This document shows, in pieces, positions 42,131 through 50,859 of a stretch of 64,000 nucleotides of DNA (within the stretch, counting starts at the first letter, position 1; each line of letters opens with the position of its first letter). Origin of the DNA: UBA3871 sp041797745 (GTDB lineage Bacteria; Bacillota; Clostridia; Peptostreptococcales; Anaerovoracaceae); NCBI GenBank assembly GCA_041797745.1, contig JBHBZU010000054.1:10759-74758 (forward strand), read 5' to 3'. The notes under the pieces are model-generated. The model made no database searches. It was given only the letters and a program-made list of their open reading frames with translations, and had not been told where the DNA came from. Position numbers and translations under genes: made by a program.

Positions 42131-42161
42131 CCTGATACTTTAAAACATTTTAAGTTTCACC

Positions 42162-42187
42162 GTAAACTTCAGCAAAAACGCACACGG
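42162..42187. repeat. Second copy of the repeat found at 38762-38787
   Basis: GTAAACTTCAGCAAAA followed by CGCACA-GG matches 24 of 26 positions with 38762-38787 and lies in the leader of the Flp1 pilin gene. Here CACCGT and ACGGT can also pair around it. See findings. Confidence 0.7.
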
Positions 42188-42236
42188 TATAATGGCTCCA
42201 TTTTTTTCAAGAAAAAAAATAGGAAATAATTTACAA

Positions 42237-42270
42237 AAACCAGTTGCTTTTTATAGGCAACTGGTTTATT
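42237..42270 (+). terminator. Stem-loop upstream of the pilin operon
   Basis: AAACCAGTTGC (42237-42247) pairs with GCAACTGGTTT (42257-42267), followed by ATTAT. It may terminate transcription from the previous gene. Confidence 0.7.
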
Positions 42271-42394
42271 ATGACAATATAAGGAAATATATGGAATATG
42301 GATAGGCAAAATTGAGAAAATCAGAAAGGGCAAACTGATAGAAGCTTAAATAGGGAAATACGCTTGTGAAGCAGATTAAAGAAAGGAATTAATT

Positions 42395-42592
42395 ATGAGA
42401 AGAAATGAGAAAAACAATGATGAAAAATTTATTAGATGGAGTACAGGACCCGTTGACTTCCGTAGCAAAGCAGGTATGGAAATGGTCCAAGTGGGAATTT
42501 TGATAGCCATAGCTATTGGAATTGGGCTGATTTTTAAGACACAAATTACGGATTTTGTAAACAGCACCTTTGACGGACTGGCACAGTTTTAA
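42395..42592 (+). CDS. Flp1-like type IVb pilin
   Basis: 65 residues. A short basic N-terminal leader ends KAGMEMVQVG, in which the prepilin-peptidase pattern G-x-E (cut after the Gly, with Glu at +3 or so) is followed by a hydrophobic helix (VGILIAIAIGIGLIFKTQI) and a short tail. This matches the putative Flp1-like pilins of clostridial Tad systems. It should be the major pilus subunit processed by a TadV-type peptidase that is not in the window. AAAGGAATTAATT precedes the ATG. It begins the second tad gene group. Confidence 0.85.
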   Translation: MRRNEKNNDEKFIRWSTGPVDFRSKAGMEMVQVGILIAIAIGIGLIFKTQITDFVNSTFDGLAQF

Positions 42593-42600
42593 CAGAAAAT

Positions 42601-42945
42601 ATGCGAAAGATAGCTTGTCTTTTAAGGGAAAAGAAAGGTTCTGAAATGGTAGAAGCAGCGATAGTGTTTCCTATAGTTATTATTACAGCCTTTACTATGC
42701 TCCATACTATGCTGAAACTTTATGAGGAATCCGACTTTATAAGCCAAAGCCAGCTAAACTCACGAATTACCGCTGAAGCTAAAGTTGAGACATCAAAAAC
42801 GCTTAAAGCGGGTGACCTTTATATATGTAAAGAAGACGTTAACTCGGTTTCAGACGGGAAAATTTACGAATGGTACGAGCAGGCGATAGATGAGGAAGAG
42901 ACAGTAAGGTATCTGGATTTCGGAAAGAGCTTTATAACAAGATAA
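42601..42945 (+). CDS. TadE-type pseudopilin
   Basis: 114 residues: short basic leader, processing-type KKGSEMVEAAIVFP, a hydrophobic helix to ~residue 35, and a soluble tail. TadE pseudopilins are minor pilus components. It starts 8 bp after the pilin stop, with a weak Shine-Dalgarno, so coupling to the pilin gene is likely. The 153 bp downstream are AT-rich without a gene. Confidence 0.8.
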   Translation: MRKIACLLREKKGSEMVEAAIVFPIVIITAFTMLHTMLKLYEESDFISQSQLNSRITAEAKVETSKTLKAGDLYICKEDVNSVSDGKIYEWYEQAIDEEETVRYLDFGKSFITR

Positions 42946-43098
42946 ATTCCGGATACATGTATTATAAAAGCAAATTAAAATGAAACTGTAAGCGGAAATC
43001 ATAAAAATAAGGAAAAATTAAACTAAATCAGATATAAATTTAAGGATAAGAGCAAAAAGGATTAAGATAAATAAAAGTTAAAAGCAAAGATTAGTGTA

Positions 43099-44361
43099 AT
43101 GAAAAGGGAAAAGATAGAGATTAAACCGAATAGAAATACAAAGGTGAAATCCAAACTGAAGATTAGTATCAGGGAAACCTTGCGTAGCAGAAAAGGTGCC
43201 ACCTGCGTTTTCATAAGCCTAATTCTTTCAAGTATGGTTTTTGCGGCTACGGTTATAGCTGACGCTTCCTATGAAAAACTAAAGGAAAGTGAAGTTGACG
43301 CAGCCTTAAGGATAGGTGCAAGGTCGGTGCTTGGGGAATATGATATTCGCCTGAAAAATGATTATGGGATTTTTGCTTATACAGCTACCTGTGATGAGGT
43401 TGCGGAGAAGCTGAAAAACTATGGTTTTCATAGCCTTTCGGGAAGCTGCGAAAAGATGAATGCTAATTCCATAGAAGTTAATGCCGATAATATGGATTAT
43501 TCCTTACTTGACTGTAATATCTTAAAGGAGGAGCTTGTTAGGGCAGGAAAACTTTGTGCTTTTCAAAGCAGGGCGACTTTAAGAACATCTGCCGCTACAC
43601 CCTCGGAAGTTGTAAGAAATGAAACAGCTATTAAAACCTTGGCATCGGGCGGTAAGAACTTGCATATACTGAATTTGGACGGCTTTGACTTTGTAAATCT
43701 GGGACGTTACAAGACAGGTGAAAATTACTTCTTAAATGAATATATAAATGGGAGTTTCAAAAGCAGGTTTATGGATATTCCAAACCGCAGCAGTATTTTC
43801 AACTATGAAAAAGAATATATTTTATCAGGAAAGTTTTCGGAGGAGCAAAGCTTATCTTATGTAAAACGCAGTATTTTCACTTTAAGAGAGGGACTGAATA
43901 CTGCACATATTTTGGCGGATCATCAGAAGATGGAGGAGGTAATGGAACTGGCTGCGGCGATTTCCGCTGTGGGAGAACCCTTGGAAGCCGCAGTTATTGT
44001 TGCCATATGGGCTTCAGCAGAATCCTCAAATGATGTTAAGCTTTTACTTGAGGGAAACAAGGTGGCATTTAATAAGACTAAATCTCAATGGGCATTAACC
44101 TTGCCAAAAGCCATAGTGTATGCATTTACTGATGGCAGTATAAAGCCACAGGACAAAAGCGGAAAGCTTTATGATGAATATTTGGAAGCAATGCTTTATT
44201 TGCAGGATGATGAAACTAAAATTCTTAGGATAGCTGATTTAATACAGCTGAATTTAAGAGCCGATTATAACAATAGTTTGCTTATTAAGGAGTTTTATAC
44301 AGGCTTTAACTTTACTGCCTTTGTTGATGGAAAGGAATATTCCTATGAACAATATTATTAA
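43099..44361 (+). CDS. TadG-like / DUF5702 membrane protein
   Basis: 420 residues. A basic N-terminus precedes RKGATCVFISLILSSMVFAATVIADASYEKLKESEVDAAL. This membrane helix with its following DASxxxxxxxxVDxAL resembles DUF5702, a clostridial relative of TadG. LGEYDIRLKNDYGIFAYTA, characteristic of DUF5702, comes next. The long extracellular remainder is helical. It probably anchors or caps the pilus. The gene overlaps the next start by 17 bp. Confidence 0.78.
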   Translation: MKREKIEIKPNRNTKVKSKLKISIRETLRSRKGATCVFISLILSSMVFAATVIADASYEKLKESEVDAALRIGARSVLGEYDIRLKNDYGIFAYTATCDEVAEKLKNYGFHSLSGSCEKMNANSIEVNADNMDYSLLDCNILKEELVRAGKLCAFQSRATLRTSAATPSEVVRNETAIKTLASGGKNLHILNLDGFDFVNLGRYKTGENYFLNEYINGSFKSRFMDIPNRSSIFNYEKEYILSGKFSEEQSLSYVKRSIFTLREGLNTAHILADHQKMEEVMELAAAISAVGEPLEAAVIVAIWASAESSNDVKLLLEGNKVAFNKTKSQWALTLPKAIVYAFTDGSIKPQDKSGKLYDEYLEAMLYLQDDETKILRIADLIQLNLRADYNNSLLIKEFYTGFNFTAFVDGKEYSYEQYY

Positions 44362-45121
44362 AAAACCAAGAGAAAAAGCCGGCTATATGGTTTTAGAAGC
44401 AGCTATAATAATGCCTATTTTTATCATGGGGCTTGCCATGCTTTGTTTCGTAATACGATACGGAATTATCTATGAACATGTTTATGGGGTCACTGCGGAT
44501 GAAACGGAAAAGACCATGATAGAAATGTATGCAAACAGTATTCCTCTTGATTCGCCCATAAGAATAGAGAAAAGGCTAAAGGGCAAAGTTGATAGATTAA
44601 CAGGTATAAAAGCAGGGGTGACGCTTCCCTATTTGAGTTTTCCCTCTGCTGACCATGTTTACTGTCAAAATGTTAAATTAAATATTTCTATGCCGTTTAA
44701 TAAAGTATTTAATAGTGAAAGAGAAGCCAGTCAAACCGTGGTATTTAGAGGTTTTATAGGTAAAGATAATTCGACTTCAAGCTTTGAAAATATGGAAGAA
44801 GAAAAGCCCTATGAAGAGGTTTGGGTTTTCGCCAGAGCAGGTGAAAAATATCATTGTGAAGATTGTAGATTTATTTCAAACCATGCCAAACAAAAAGTTT
44901 TAACTTCAGAGGTAAAACGAAAATTTGGAGCTTGTAAACTTTGTAAAGCCATCAGGATACAAAAGGGAAATATAGTTTATTGCTTCGATGGAAGTGGAAG
45001 AAAATATCATAATGCGGAATGTGCCTTGGTAGAAAAATATGTAATTTCTATGGATAAAAGGGACTCGGAAGCCAAAGGCTATACTCCATGCAAAATTTGT
45101 GGAGGCTATAAAGGGGGTTAG
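44345..45121 (+). CDS. TadE-type pseudopilin with tandem Cys/His C-terminal domains
   Basis: 258 residues from ATG 44345, which follows GGAAAGGA (44329-44336) by 8 bp; a longer frame from 44321 lacks a good site. N-terminal REKAGYMVLEAAIIMPIF is a pseudopilin leader. After a soluble middle, two similar modules close the protein: VWVFARAGEKYHCEDCRFI...GACKLCKA (~residues 160-205) and YCFDGSGRKYHNAECALV...GYTPCKICGG (~208-255). Each has the layout G-x-x-Y-H-x4-C ... C-x-x-C, an Ada-like small metal-binding pattern. The modules sit outside the cell if the pseudopilin is exported. This is unusual for TadE and deserves a check. Confidence 0.75.
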   Translation: MNNIIKKPREKAGYMVLEAAIIMPIFIMGLAMLCFVIRYGIIYEHVYGVTADETEKTMIEMYANSIPLDSPIRIEKRLKGKVDRLTGIKAGVTLPYLSFPSADHVYCQNVKLNISMPFNKVFNSEREASQTVVFRGFIGKDNSTSSFENMEEEKPYEEVWVFARAGEKYHCEDCRFISNHAKQKVLTSEVKRKFGACKLCKAIRIQKGNIVYCFDGSGRKYHNAECALVEKYVISMDKRDSEAKGYTPCKICGGYKGG

Positions 45122-45671
45122 GGAAATAAATAATATTAAGAGATTAAGCTTTGACAACGGAGAAATATTAGAATATCAAAAAATGATGTTCGCCGCTATG
45201 GAACGTGAAGTTTTTCTGCCCATGACCTTTGCAACGGAAAACGGCAGGGAAAATGTATATTACAATCTTGAGGGTTTCACCGCCCTTGAAGAAAACGAAC
45301 GACTCAGAGCGAAAGAAACCTTTGAAATGCTAAATGAGCTGATAAAGGCTTTGATAGTGGCAAATGAATATCTGATATTTTCGGACAGCTTTGAAATATC
45401 AGGTGAAACAATTTATCGCAGCTTTGAGGGAAAGGTAAAACTTCTTTTTAAACCCGTAAAATCTACAGAAAATAAAGATATTCAAAAGGTGGAGGTCAGG
45501 AAAACAACAAATCAAAACCTTTGTGATTTCATAGAATATTTAGGTGAAAAGAATTTACAACAGGGACTTAAAGGATATTTGGAAAGTACAGAGAATCTTT
45601 TAAAAGCCAACTGTTCCGTGAACCAGTTGTTACGTCACATTTCCAAAGTGCTTCGAGAAATAAACTGTTAA
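45099..45671 (+). CDS. DUF6382-like protein of the tad cluster
   Basis: About 180-190 residues. It reads like the N-terminal DUF6382 domain that precedes FHA domains in clostridial Tad-linked proteins: FDNGEILEYQKMMFAAMERE, YYNLEGFTAL, ETFEMLNELIKAL, VANEYLIFSDSFEISGETI, then a helical LCDFIEYLGEKNLQQ tail. No FHA domain follows. The start is uncertain: GTG 45099 overlaps the previous gene without a Shine-Dalgarno, while a strong AGGGGG (45112-45117) would suit a nearby non-standard ATA or ATT. It may connect signalling to pilus function. Confidence 0.6.
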   Translation: MEAIKGVREINNIKRLSFDNGEILEYQKMMFAAMEREVFLPMTFATENGRENVYYNLEGFTALEENERLRAKETFEMLNELIKALIVANEYLIFSDSFEISGETIYRSFEGKVKLLFKPVKSTENKDIQKVEVRKTTNQNLCDFIEYLGEKNLQQGLKGYLESTENLLKANCSVNQLLRHISKVLREINC

Positions 45672-45764
45672 ATTTGTTTATAGGAAGCATAAAAATTATC
45701 AGGCTTCTTCCAAAAACGTTAAAAGAAAAAGTTATATATTAGACAGCGTTATAGGTTAGATTCA

Positions 45765-45800
45765 AGTATATAAAAGCATATATAAAAGCATATATAAAAG
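45765..45800. repeat. Three 12-bp tandem units in AT-rich gap
   Basis: The unit (a/c)(g/a)tATATAAAAG is repeated three times. The 330-bp gap from 45672 to 46001 otherwise holds only the hairpin listed next and AT-rich sequence. Confidence 0.8.
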
Positions 45801-45833
45801 TATTAAAGAGAAAAAGTATTACACTCAAAAGAG

Positions 45834-45888
45834 AAACTTCGTGCAGTAATTAGCATTTACGTGTTATAATGAATGTCACGAAGTTTTT
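45834..45888 (+). terminator. Long-loop hairpin with T-run before the nitroreductase gene
   Basis: AAACTTCGTG (45834-45843) pairs with CACGAAGTTT (45877-45886), ending in TTTTTTC. The 33-nt loop contains TATAAT (45866-45871) and may hide a promoter. Confidence 0.6.
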
Positions 45889-46001
45889 TCTTTGTGTAAA
45901 ACAAAATCGGATAAAAATTAAGAGGATAATCGGCAAAATTAAAGAAAAGCATTAAATTAAAAAGATAACAATATAAATAATTATGGAGAGGAAACTATAT
46001 C

Positions 46002-46547
46002 ATGGAATTTTCAAAGGTAGTAAAAGAAAGACGAAGCGTAAGGAAGTTTAAGAATCAGCCCATAGAGCATGAAATTTTTGAAAAGATTGTAGATTTGGCG
46101 AGATTTTCACCCTCATGGAAAAATACTCAAATTGCAAGATATTTGGTAATTGAAAGCCCTGAGGCAAAGGCGAAAATGGCTACTCCTGAATGTACCTTTA
46201 ATTTTACTTATAATATAAATACACTTGAAGCTGCACCTGCTGTTGTAGTTCTTACTTATATAAAAAATCGTTCAGGTTTTGATAGGGATGGCAGCTTCAG
46301 TACTCCTATGGAGGATCGCTGGCAGAATTTTGACTGTGGCATTGCAGCTCAGACTTTTTGCCTTGCAGCTCACGAACAAGGTGTAGGAACTGTTATTTTA
46401 GGATATTTTGACCATGAGGTCGTTGCTGAAATTTGCGACATTCCAAAAGAACAGGGAGTTGCGGCAGTTATAGCCTGCGGATATCCTGAAGAAGAACCTA
46501 ACTGCCCTAAACGTAAAGAAGTGGGAGAACTTTTAAGCTTTATTTAA
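46002..46547 (+). CDS. Nitroreductase-family flavoprotein
   Basis: 181 residues of the FMN-binding nitroreductase fold: VVKERRSVRKFKNQPIEHEIFEKIVDLARFSPSWKNTQ at the N-terminus, then QNFDCGIAAQTFCLAAHEQGVGTVILGYFD in the middle, and a C-terminal ACGYPEEEPNCPKRKEV. It should reduce nitro compounds, quinones or similar acceptors with NAD(P)H. Physiological substrate unknown. GGAGAGG precedes the ATG. The gap to the next gene (46548-46791, 244 bp) is very AT-rich and shows nothing I can support. Confidence 0.93.
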   Translation: MEFSKVVKERRSVRKFKNQPIEHEIFEKIVDLARFSPSWKNTQIARYLVIESPEAKAKMATPECTFNFTYNINTLEAAPAVVVLTYIKNRSGFDRDGSFSTPMEDRWQNFDCGIAAQTFCLAAHEQGVGTVILGYFDHEVVAEICDIPKEQGVAAVIACGYPEEEPNCPKRKEVGELLSFI

Positions 46548-46791
46548 ACTGTAATATAAATAGCTAAAGGATTATAGAACAAAATTATTAAAAAGATTTG
46601 ATAGCCTAAATATTAAGACGTAATAAATAAAGTTTTAGTCAGATTTTAAATAAATTCTTAAAGCAGATTAGAAATCACCATGATATCTATAATACTAAAG
46701 CATAATTTTTAATCAAATTTACTAATTTAGATATTAAATCAAAATATTAAATAAAATCAGTAATATACTTATTAACTTTAAGGAGTTATAA

Positions 46792-48078
46792 ATGATACCT
46801 CTTTCAACCAAGTTAAGACCGCAGGTGCTGGATGAATTTGTGGGGCAGTCCCACTTCATGTACCGAGGTTCTCTGCTTTACAACTCAATAAAAAATAAAA
46901 CCTTTGAATCAGCTATATTTTTTGGACCCTCAGGCACAGGCAAGACTACTTTAGCCCGCATTATTGCTAAAGAGATGGATGCAGAGTTTAGAGAAATCAA
47001 TGCATCCACCACAGGTACCAAAGAGTTAAAGGAAATTATAGAGGCGGCAAAGGAACAGTTTTATGGGCTTCAAGCCAAAACCACCTACGTGTTCGTGGAC
47101 GAGGTACATCGCTGGAACAAGTTGCAACAAGATTCATTACTGGCAGCGCTTGAAGAGGGGATAATCAGATTTATTGGCAGCACTACGGAAAACCCTTATT
47201 TCAGTATCAACAATGCCATACTTTCAAGAGTTCGTAATATATATGAGTTCAAAAGACTGGATGCGGATGATATCCGAACAATTATTAAGAGAGCATTGGA
47301 AGATGAAGAAAAGGGTCTGGGATGTCTGAAAATAAAATACGACGAGAACGCATTGACGGTGCTGTCGGAGATGGCAGGGGGCGATGCGAGAGTGGCGCTG
47401 GACACCATAGGCTTCATTGCAGACAATCTTGGCGAAGAACATGTTATGGATTTGAAGATTGTGGAGGAGGCAATGCAAAGGCAAACTTTCTTCTACGATA
47501 GAAGTGAAGACAGATACAACCTCTTGTCCGCATTGCAAAAGTCTGTCCGCGGTTCAGACCCCGATGCAGCCATACATTACTTGGCAAGACTCATTGAGGG
47601 TGGGGCTGATTTAATGATGATTGGCAGGAGACTGATGGTAATGGCCTCAGAAGACGTGGGAATGGCGTATCCGAATGCTATCAGTGTTGTAACTTCCTGT
47701 GTGCAGGCGGCGCAGATGATAGGTTTTCCTGAGGCGCAGATTAACCTAGCTCAAGCAACTGTACTTTTGGCAGCCTGTCCGAAGTCGAACGCTTCTAATC
47801 AGGCACTGGAAGCCGCCCTTGCAGATTTAAAAAATCGTGAGATTGATGATGTACCTCTTCATCTAAAGGACGCTCATTACGGCGGAGCTGTGAAGAGAGG
47901 TATCGGCCTTGACTATAAGTATCCTCATTCCTATGGAGGCTATGTGAAGCAACAGTACTTGCCGGACAATCTCTATAAAGAGGGTGTGACTTACTATCAT
48001 CCTACTGAAAACGGAAATGAGGCAGCATTTAAAAAGTTTTTAGGAAACCTGCCAAACGCCAAGAAAAGAGATAAATAA
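46792..48078 (+). CDS. rarA: Replication-associated recombination protein A (RarA/MgsA)
   Basis: 428-residue AAA+ ATPase of the RarA/MgsA/Mgs1 family: STKLRPQVLDEFVGQSHF, Walker A FFGPSGTGKTTLARII, Walker B YVFVDEVHRWNKLQQD, sensor FIGSTTENPYFSINNAILSR, then the C-terminal region with GADLMMIGRRLMVMASEDVG and the final PHSYGGYVKQQYLPD. It acts at stalled forks. AAGGAG precedes the ATG. It touches the next gene (ispH-rpsA) at base 48078 and so is coupled to it. Confidence 0.95.
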   Translation: MIPLSTKLRPQVLDEFVGQSHFMYRGSLLYNSIKNKTFESAIFFGPSGTGKTTLARIIAKEMDAEFREINASTTGTKELKEIIEAAKEQFYGLQAKTTYVFVDEVHRWNKLQQDSLLAALEEGIIRFIGSTTENPYFSINNAILSRVRNIYEFKRLDADDIRTIIKRALEDEEKGLGCLKIKYDENALTVLSEMAGGDARVALDTIGFIADNLGEEHVMDLKIVEEAMQRQTFFYDRSEDRYNLLSALQKSVRGSDPDAAIHYLARLIEGGADLMMIGRRLMVMASEDVGMAYPNAISVVTSCVQAAQMIGFPEAQINLAQATVLLAACPKSNASNQALEAALADLKNREIDDVPLHLKDAHYGGAVKRGIGLDYKYPHSYGGYVKQQYLPDNLYKEGVTYYHPTENGNEAAFKKFLGNLPNAKKRDK

Positions 48079-50057
48079 TGGAGATTATTAGAACAAAAAA
48101 TTCCGGCTTTTGCTTTGGAGTAAAAAGAGCAGTGGCTTCTGCTGAAAATTTAATAAAGGCAAAGGAAAAAGGAGAGGTTAAAGGCGGAATTTTCACCTGC
48201 GGACAGGTGGTTCACAATAAGGACGTTACCGAAGATTTGGAGAGAAGAGGCTTACGGTCAATAGAGGATATTGATCAAGCAAAGGCCGGAGATACAGTGC
48301 TTATCAGGGCGCATGGTATGCCGGAATCTTTTTATCACAGAGCAGAAGAAAAGAATGTAAATTTAATAGATGCTACCTGCACCTTTGTAGCTAAAATACA
48401 TAAGTATGTAAAAAAAGCTCATGAAGAGGGGCAGCAGGTGGTTATCGTAGGTGATAGGAATCATCCTGAAATAATAGGTATCAACGGATGGTGCAAAGAT
48501 TCCGCCATCATTATCAATTCTGAAAAAGAGGCAGAGGCGGTAAAGGCTGAAAATCTTTTTGTAGTGGCGCAGACTACTATTCGCAAGGAACACTTTGAGA
48601 ATCTCGTGGAAATTCTACGAAGCAAAAATGTATCGCTGAAAATAATGAATACCATATGTGCAGCAACGGATGAACGACAAATTAGTACAAAAGAGACCGC
48701 AAAGCAGGTAGACGCCATGGTGGTTATAGGCGGTAAAAACAGCTCAAACAGTAAAAAGTTATTTGAGATAGCCGAAAAAAACTGCAAAAAATGCTACTTT
48801 ATCGAAAATATTGAAGATTTACCATTGAAAGATATTAGAAATTGTAATAAAATAGGAGTTGCGGCAGGTGCCTCGACACCTGAATGTGCAATTGAGGAGG
48901 TTATTTCTAATATGAGTGAAATTATCACTGAAAACATGAGCATGAGTGACTTTATGGAAGACATCGACAAGTCACTTAGATTACCACGTACAGGAGAAAT
49001 TGTAGATGGTAAGGTCCTTCAGGTAACAGCTAAGGAAGTTATTGTAAACTTAGGCTGCAAGAAGGATGGTATTATTCCTAAGGATGAAGTTTCTATGGAA
49101 GAGAACCAGACATTAACTGATTTATTTAAAGAGGGAGACGACATCCAGGCGAAAGTTATTAGAACTGACGACGGCGACATTATTTTATCTAAGAAAAAGC
49201 TTGAAATTAATGAGCATTGGGATGAAATTAGTGAAGCTCTTGACAATAAATCAATCATTAACGTAAAGGTAACAAGAGCTGTAAACGGCGGTGTTATCGC
49301 TGCTTACAAGGAAGTTACAGGCTTTATTCCACTTTCTCAGCTTGCTGACAGATTCGTTGAGAATGCCGATGAGTACATCGGACAGAACCTCGATGTAAAG
49401 GTTACAAAAGTTGACAAAGCTCGCGGAAAGGCTGTATTCTCTCACAAGATTGTTGTTGCGACTGAAAAGCAGAAGAAGATTGAAGAGCTTTGGAGCCAGT
49501 TAAACGTTGGTGATGTAGTAGAGGGTACTGTAATGAGATTTACTGATTACGGTGCATTCGTAGACATCGGCGGAGTTGATGGACTTCTCCACATTTCAGA
49601 AATTTCTTGGGGTAAGCTGAAGCACCCACAGGAAGTTCTTACAATCGGCGAAAAGATTTCTGTTAAGATTCTTTCCATGAATTCCGAAAAGGGCAAGATT
49701 TCCCTTGGTCTCAAGCAGAACACACCGGAACCTTGGTCAGTAATCAATGAAAAGTATGAAGTTGGTCAGATTGTTTCAGGTAAGGTTGTACAGATTAAGG
49801 AATACGGTGCATTCGTAGAATTAGAACCGGGTCTTGACGGTCTTGTACACATTTCCGAAGTGGCTCACAAGAGAGTTACCAACATCGCTGACGAAATTTC
49901 CGTTGGTCAGACTGTAGAAGCACAGATTCTTGATATTGACACTGAAAGAAAGAGAATTTCTCTCAGTATCAAGGCTTGCCTTGAAGTTCCTGCAATGGAA
50001 GAAGAACAGGAAGAAACAGAAGAACAGGCAGAAGCCGCACCGGTGGATGCTGAATAG
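48078..50057 (+). CDS. IspH-ribosomal protein S1 fusion
   Basis: 659 residues. Residues ~1-280 are IspH (HMBPP reductase, last step of the MEP isoprenoid pathway). The three 4Fe-4S cysteines lie in NSGFCFGVKRA, DATCTF and NTICAATDERQ. Residues ~310-640 hold four S1 OB-fold domains, each starting GEIVDG-, INVKV-, GDVVEGTVMRFTDYGAFVDIGG- or GQIVSGKVVQIKEYGAFVELEPG-like. Such IspH-S1 fusions are known in several Clostridia. The tail is acidic and Gln/Glu-rich. A terminator follows 14 bp after the stop. Confidence 0.96.
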   Translation: MEIIRTKNSGFCFGVKRAVASAENLIKAKEKGEVKGGIFTCGQVVHNKDVTEDLERRGLRSIEDIDQAKAGDTVLIRAHGMPESFYHRAEEKNVNLIDATCTFVAKIHKYVKKAHEEGQQVVIVGDRNHPEIIGINGWCKDSAIIINSEKEAEAVKAENLFVVAQTTIRKEHFENLVEILRSKNVSLKIMNTICAATDERQISTKETAKQVDAMVVIGGKNSSNSKKLFEIAEKNCKKCYFIENIEDLPLKDIRNCNKIGVAAGASTPECAIEEVISNMSEIITENMSMSDFMEDIDKSLRLPRTGEIVDGKVLQVTAKEVIVNLGCKKDGIIPKDEVSMEENQTLTDLFKEGDDIQAKVIRTDDGDIILSKKKLEINEHWDEISEALDNKSIINVKVTRAVNGGVIAAYKEVTGFIPLSQLADRFVENADEYIGQNLDVKVTKVDKARGKAVFSHKIVVATEKQKKIEELWSQLNVGDVVEGTVMRFTDYGAFVDIGGVDGLLHISEISWGKLKHPQEVLTIGEKISVKILSMNSEKGKISLGLKQNTPEPWSVINEKYEVGQIVSGKVVQIKEYGAFVELEPGLDGLVHISEVAHKRVTNIADEISVGQTVEAQILDIDTERKRISLSIKACLEVPAMEEEQEETEEQAEAAPVDAE

Positions 50058-50071
50058 TTTCAGAAAAATCT

Positions 50072-50100
50072 GCGACTCACAAAAGTGGGTCGCTTTTTTT
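50072..50100 (+). terminator. Rho-independent terminator after ispH-rpsA
   Basis: GCGACTCAC (50072-50080) / GTGGGTCGC (50085-50093), AAAA loop and T7. Confidence 0.92.
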
Positions 50101-50180
50101 ATTTGGAAAATGTTATTCTAAAATTTGGGCATAATTTTGATAAAAAAATAAAAATATATCAAGAAACAAAAGTTAAAAGC

Positions 50181-50189
50181 TGATATAAT
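50181..50189 (+). promoter_or_regulatory. Extended -10 promoter of the DUF1003 gene
   Basis: TGATATAAT fits the TGn-TATAAT form; no clear -35 is seen 17 bp upstream. Confidence 0.5.
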
Positions 50190-50233
50190 CATATTTAGCT
50201 TTAAGGCGGGAAATATTAATGGAGGTTGTATTT

Positions 50234-50728
50234 ATGATTAATGATATTGATAGAAAAGAAATAGAAAGAATCCTTGAGAGCAGAGATAGAAAATTGGTTG
50301 ATGAATTAATTGAGTTAATGAAGCAGTCAAAGGCGTCTGTGATAACTAAAAAGAAAAAGTACACTTTTGGAGACAAACTATCTGATAAAATTGCAGCCTT
50401 TGCAGGTTCATGGGCTTTTATTACAATTTTTATAAGCGTACTTATATTTTGGCTGTTATACAATAATTTATCTAAAAATCCTATAGATCCGTTTCCGTTT
50501 ATTTTATTAAATCTTTTACTTTCAATGATAGCGGCTATTCAAGCTCCTCTAATATTGATGAGTCAAAACAGGGAAAATGAGAGAAATGAAGAGAAAGCCA
50601 CATCAGACTTTTTTGTGAATGTAAAAAGTGAACTGCTTATAGAGGATATTCATACCAATATTGAAAAAATAGCACAGGATTATAGTGAAATTCTAAAATA
50701 TTTAAAGGAAAATGAAAAAGAAGCCTGA
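50234..50728 (+). CDS. DUF1003 membrane protein
   Basis: 164 residues from ATG 50234, which lies 8 bp after GGAGG (50221-50225); the upstream ATG at 50219 has no site of its own. Two membrane helices (~SWAFITIFISVLIFWLLY and PFPFILLNLLLSMIAAIQAPLIL) are separated by a short PIDPFPF loop, followed by MSQNRENERNEEKATSDFFVN, the conserved tail of DUF1003 proteins. Function unknown. Flanked by terminators on both sides, so it is a single-gene unit. Confidence 0.88.
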   Translation: MINDIDRKEIERILESRDRKLVDELIELMKQSKASVITKKKKYTFGDKLSDKIAAFAGSWAFITIFISVLIFWLLYNNLSKNPIDPFPFILLNLLLSMIAAIQAPLILMSQNRENERNEEKATSDFFVNVKSELLIEDIHTNIEKIAQDYSEILKYLKENEKEA

Positions 50729-50737
50729 ATTTAAGTG

Positions 50738-50768
50738 AAAAACACATCCGATTAAGGATGTGTTTTTC
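50738..50768. terminator. Bidirectional terminator between DUF1003 and recN
   Basis: AACACATCC (50741-50749) / GGATGTGTT (50756-50764), flanked by A5 on the left and T5 on the right, so it can serve both converging transcripts. Confidence 0.88.
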
Positions 50769-50859
50769 AGTGCATTGATTTATTTAGTCTTTACTAAATT
50801 GAATTGTTGAAAACTGTGCATTTTTAGTGTATTGCTTTTCTGTTTTTTATATTTAGGTA

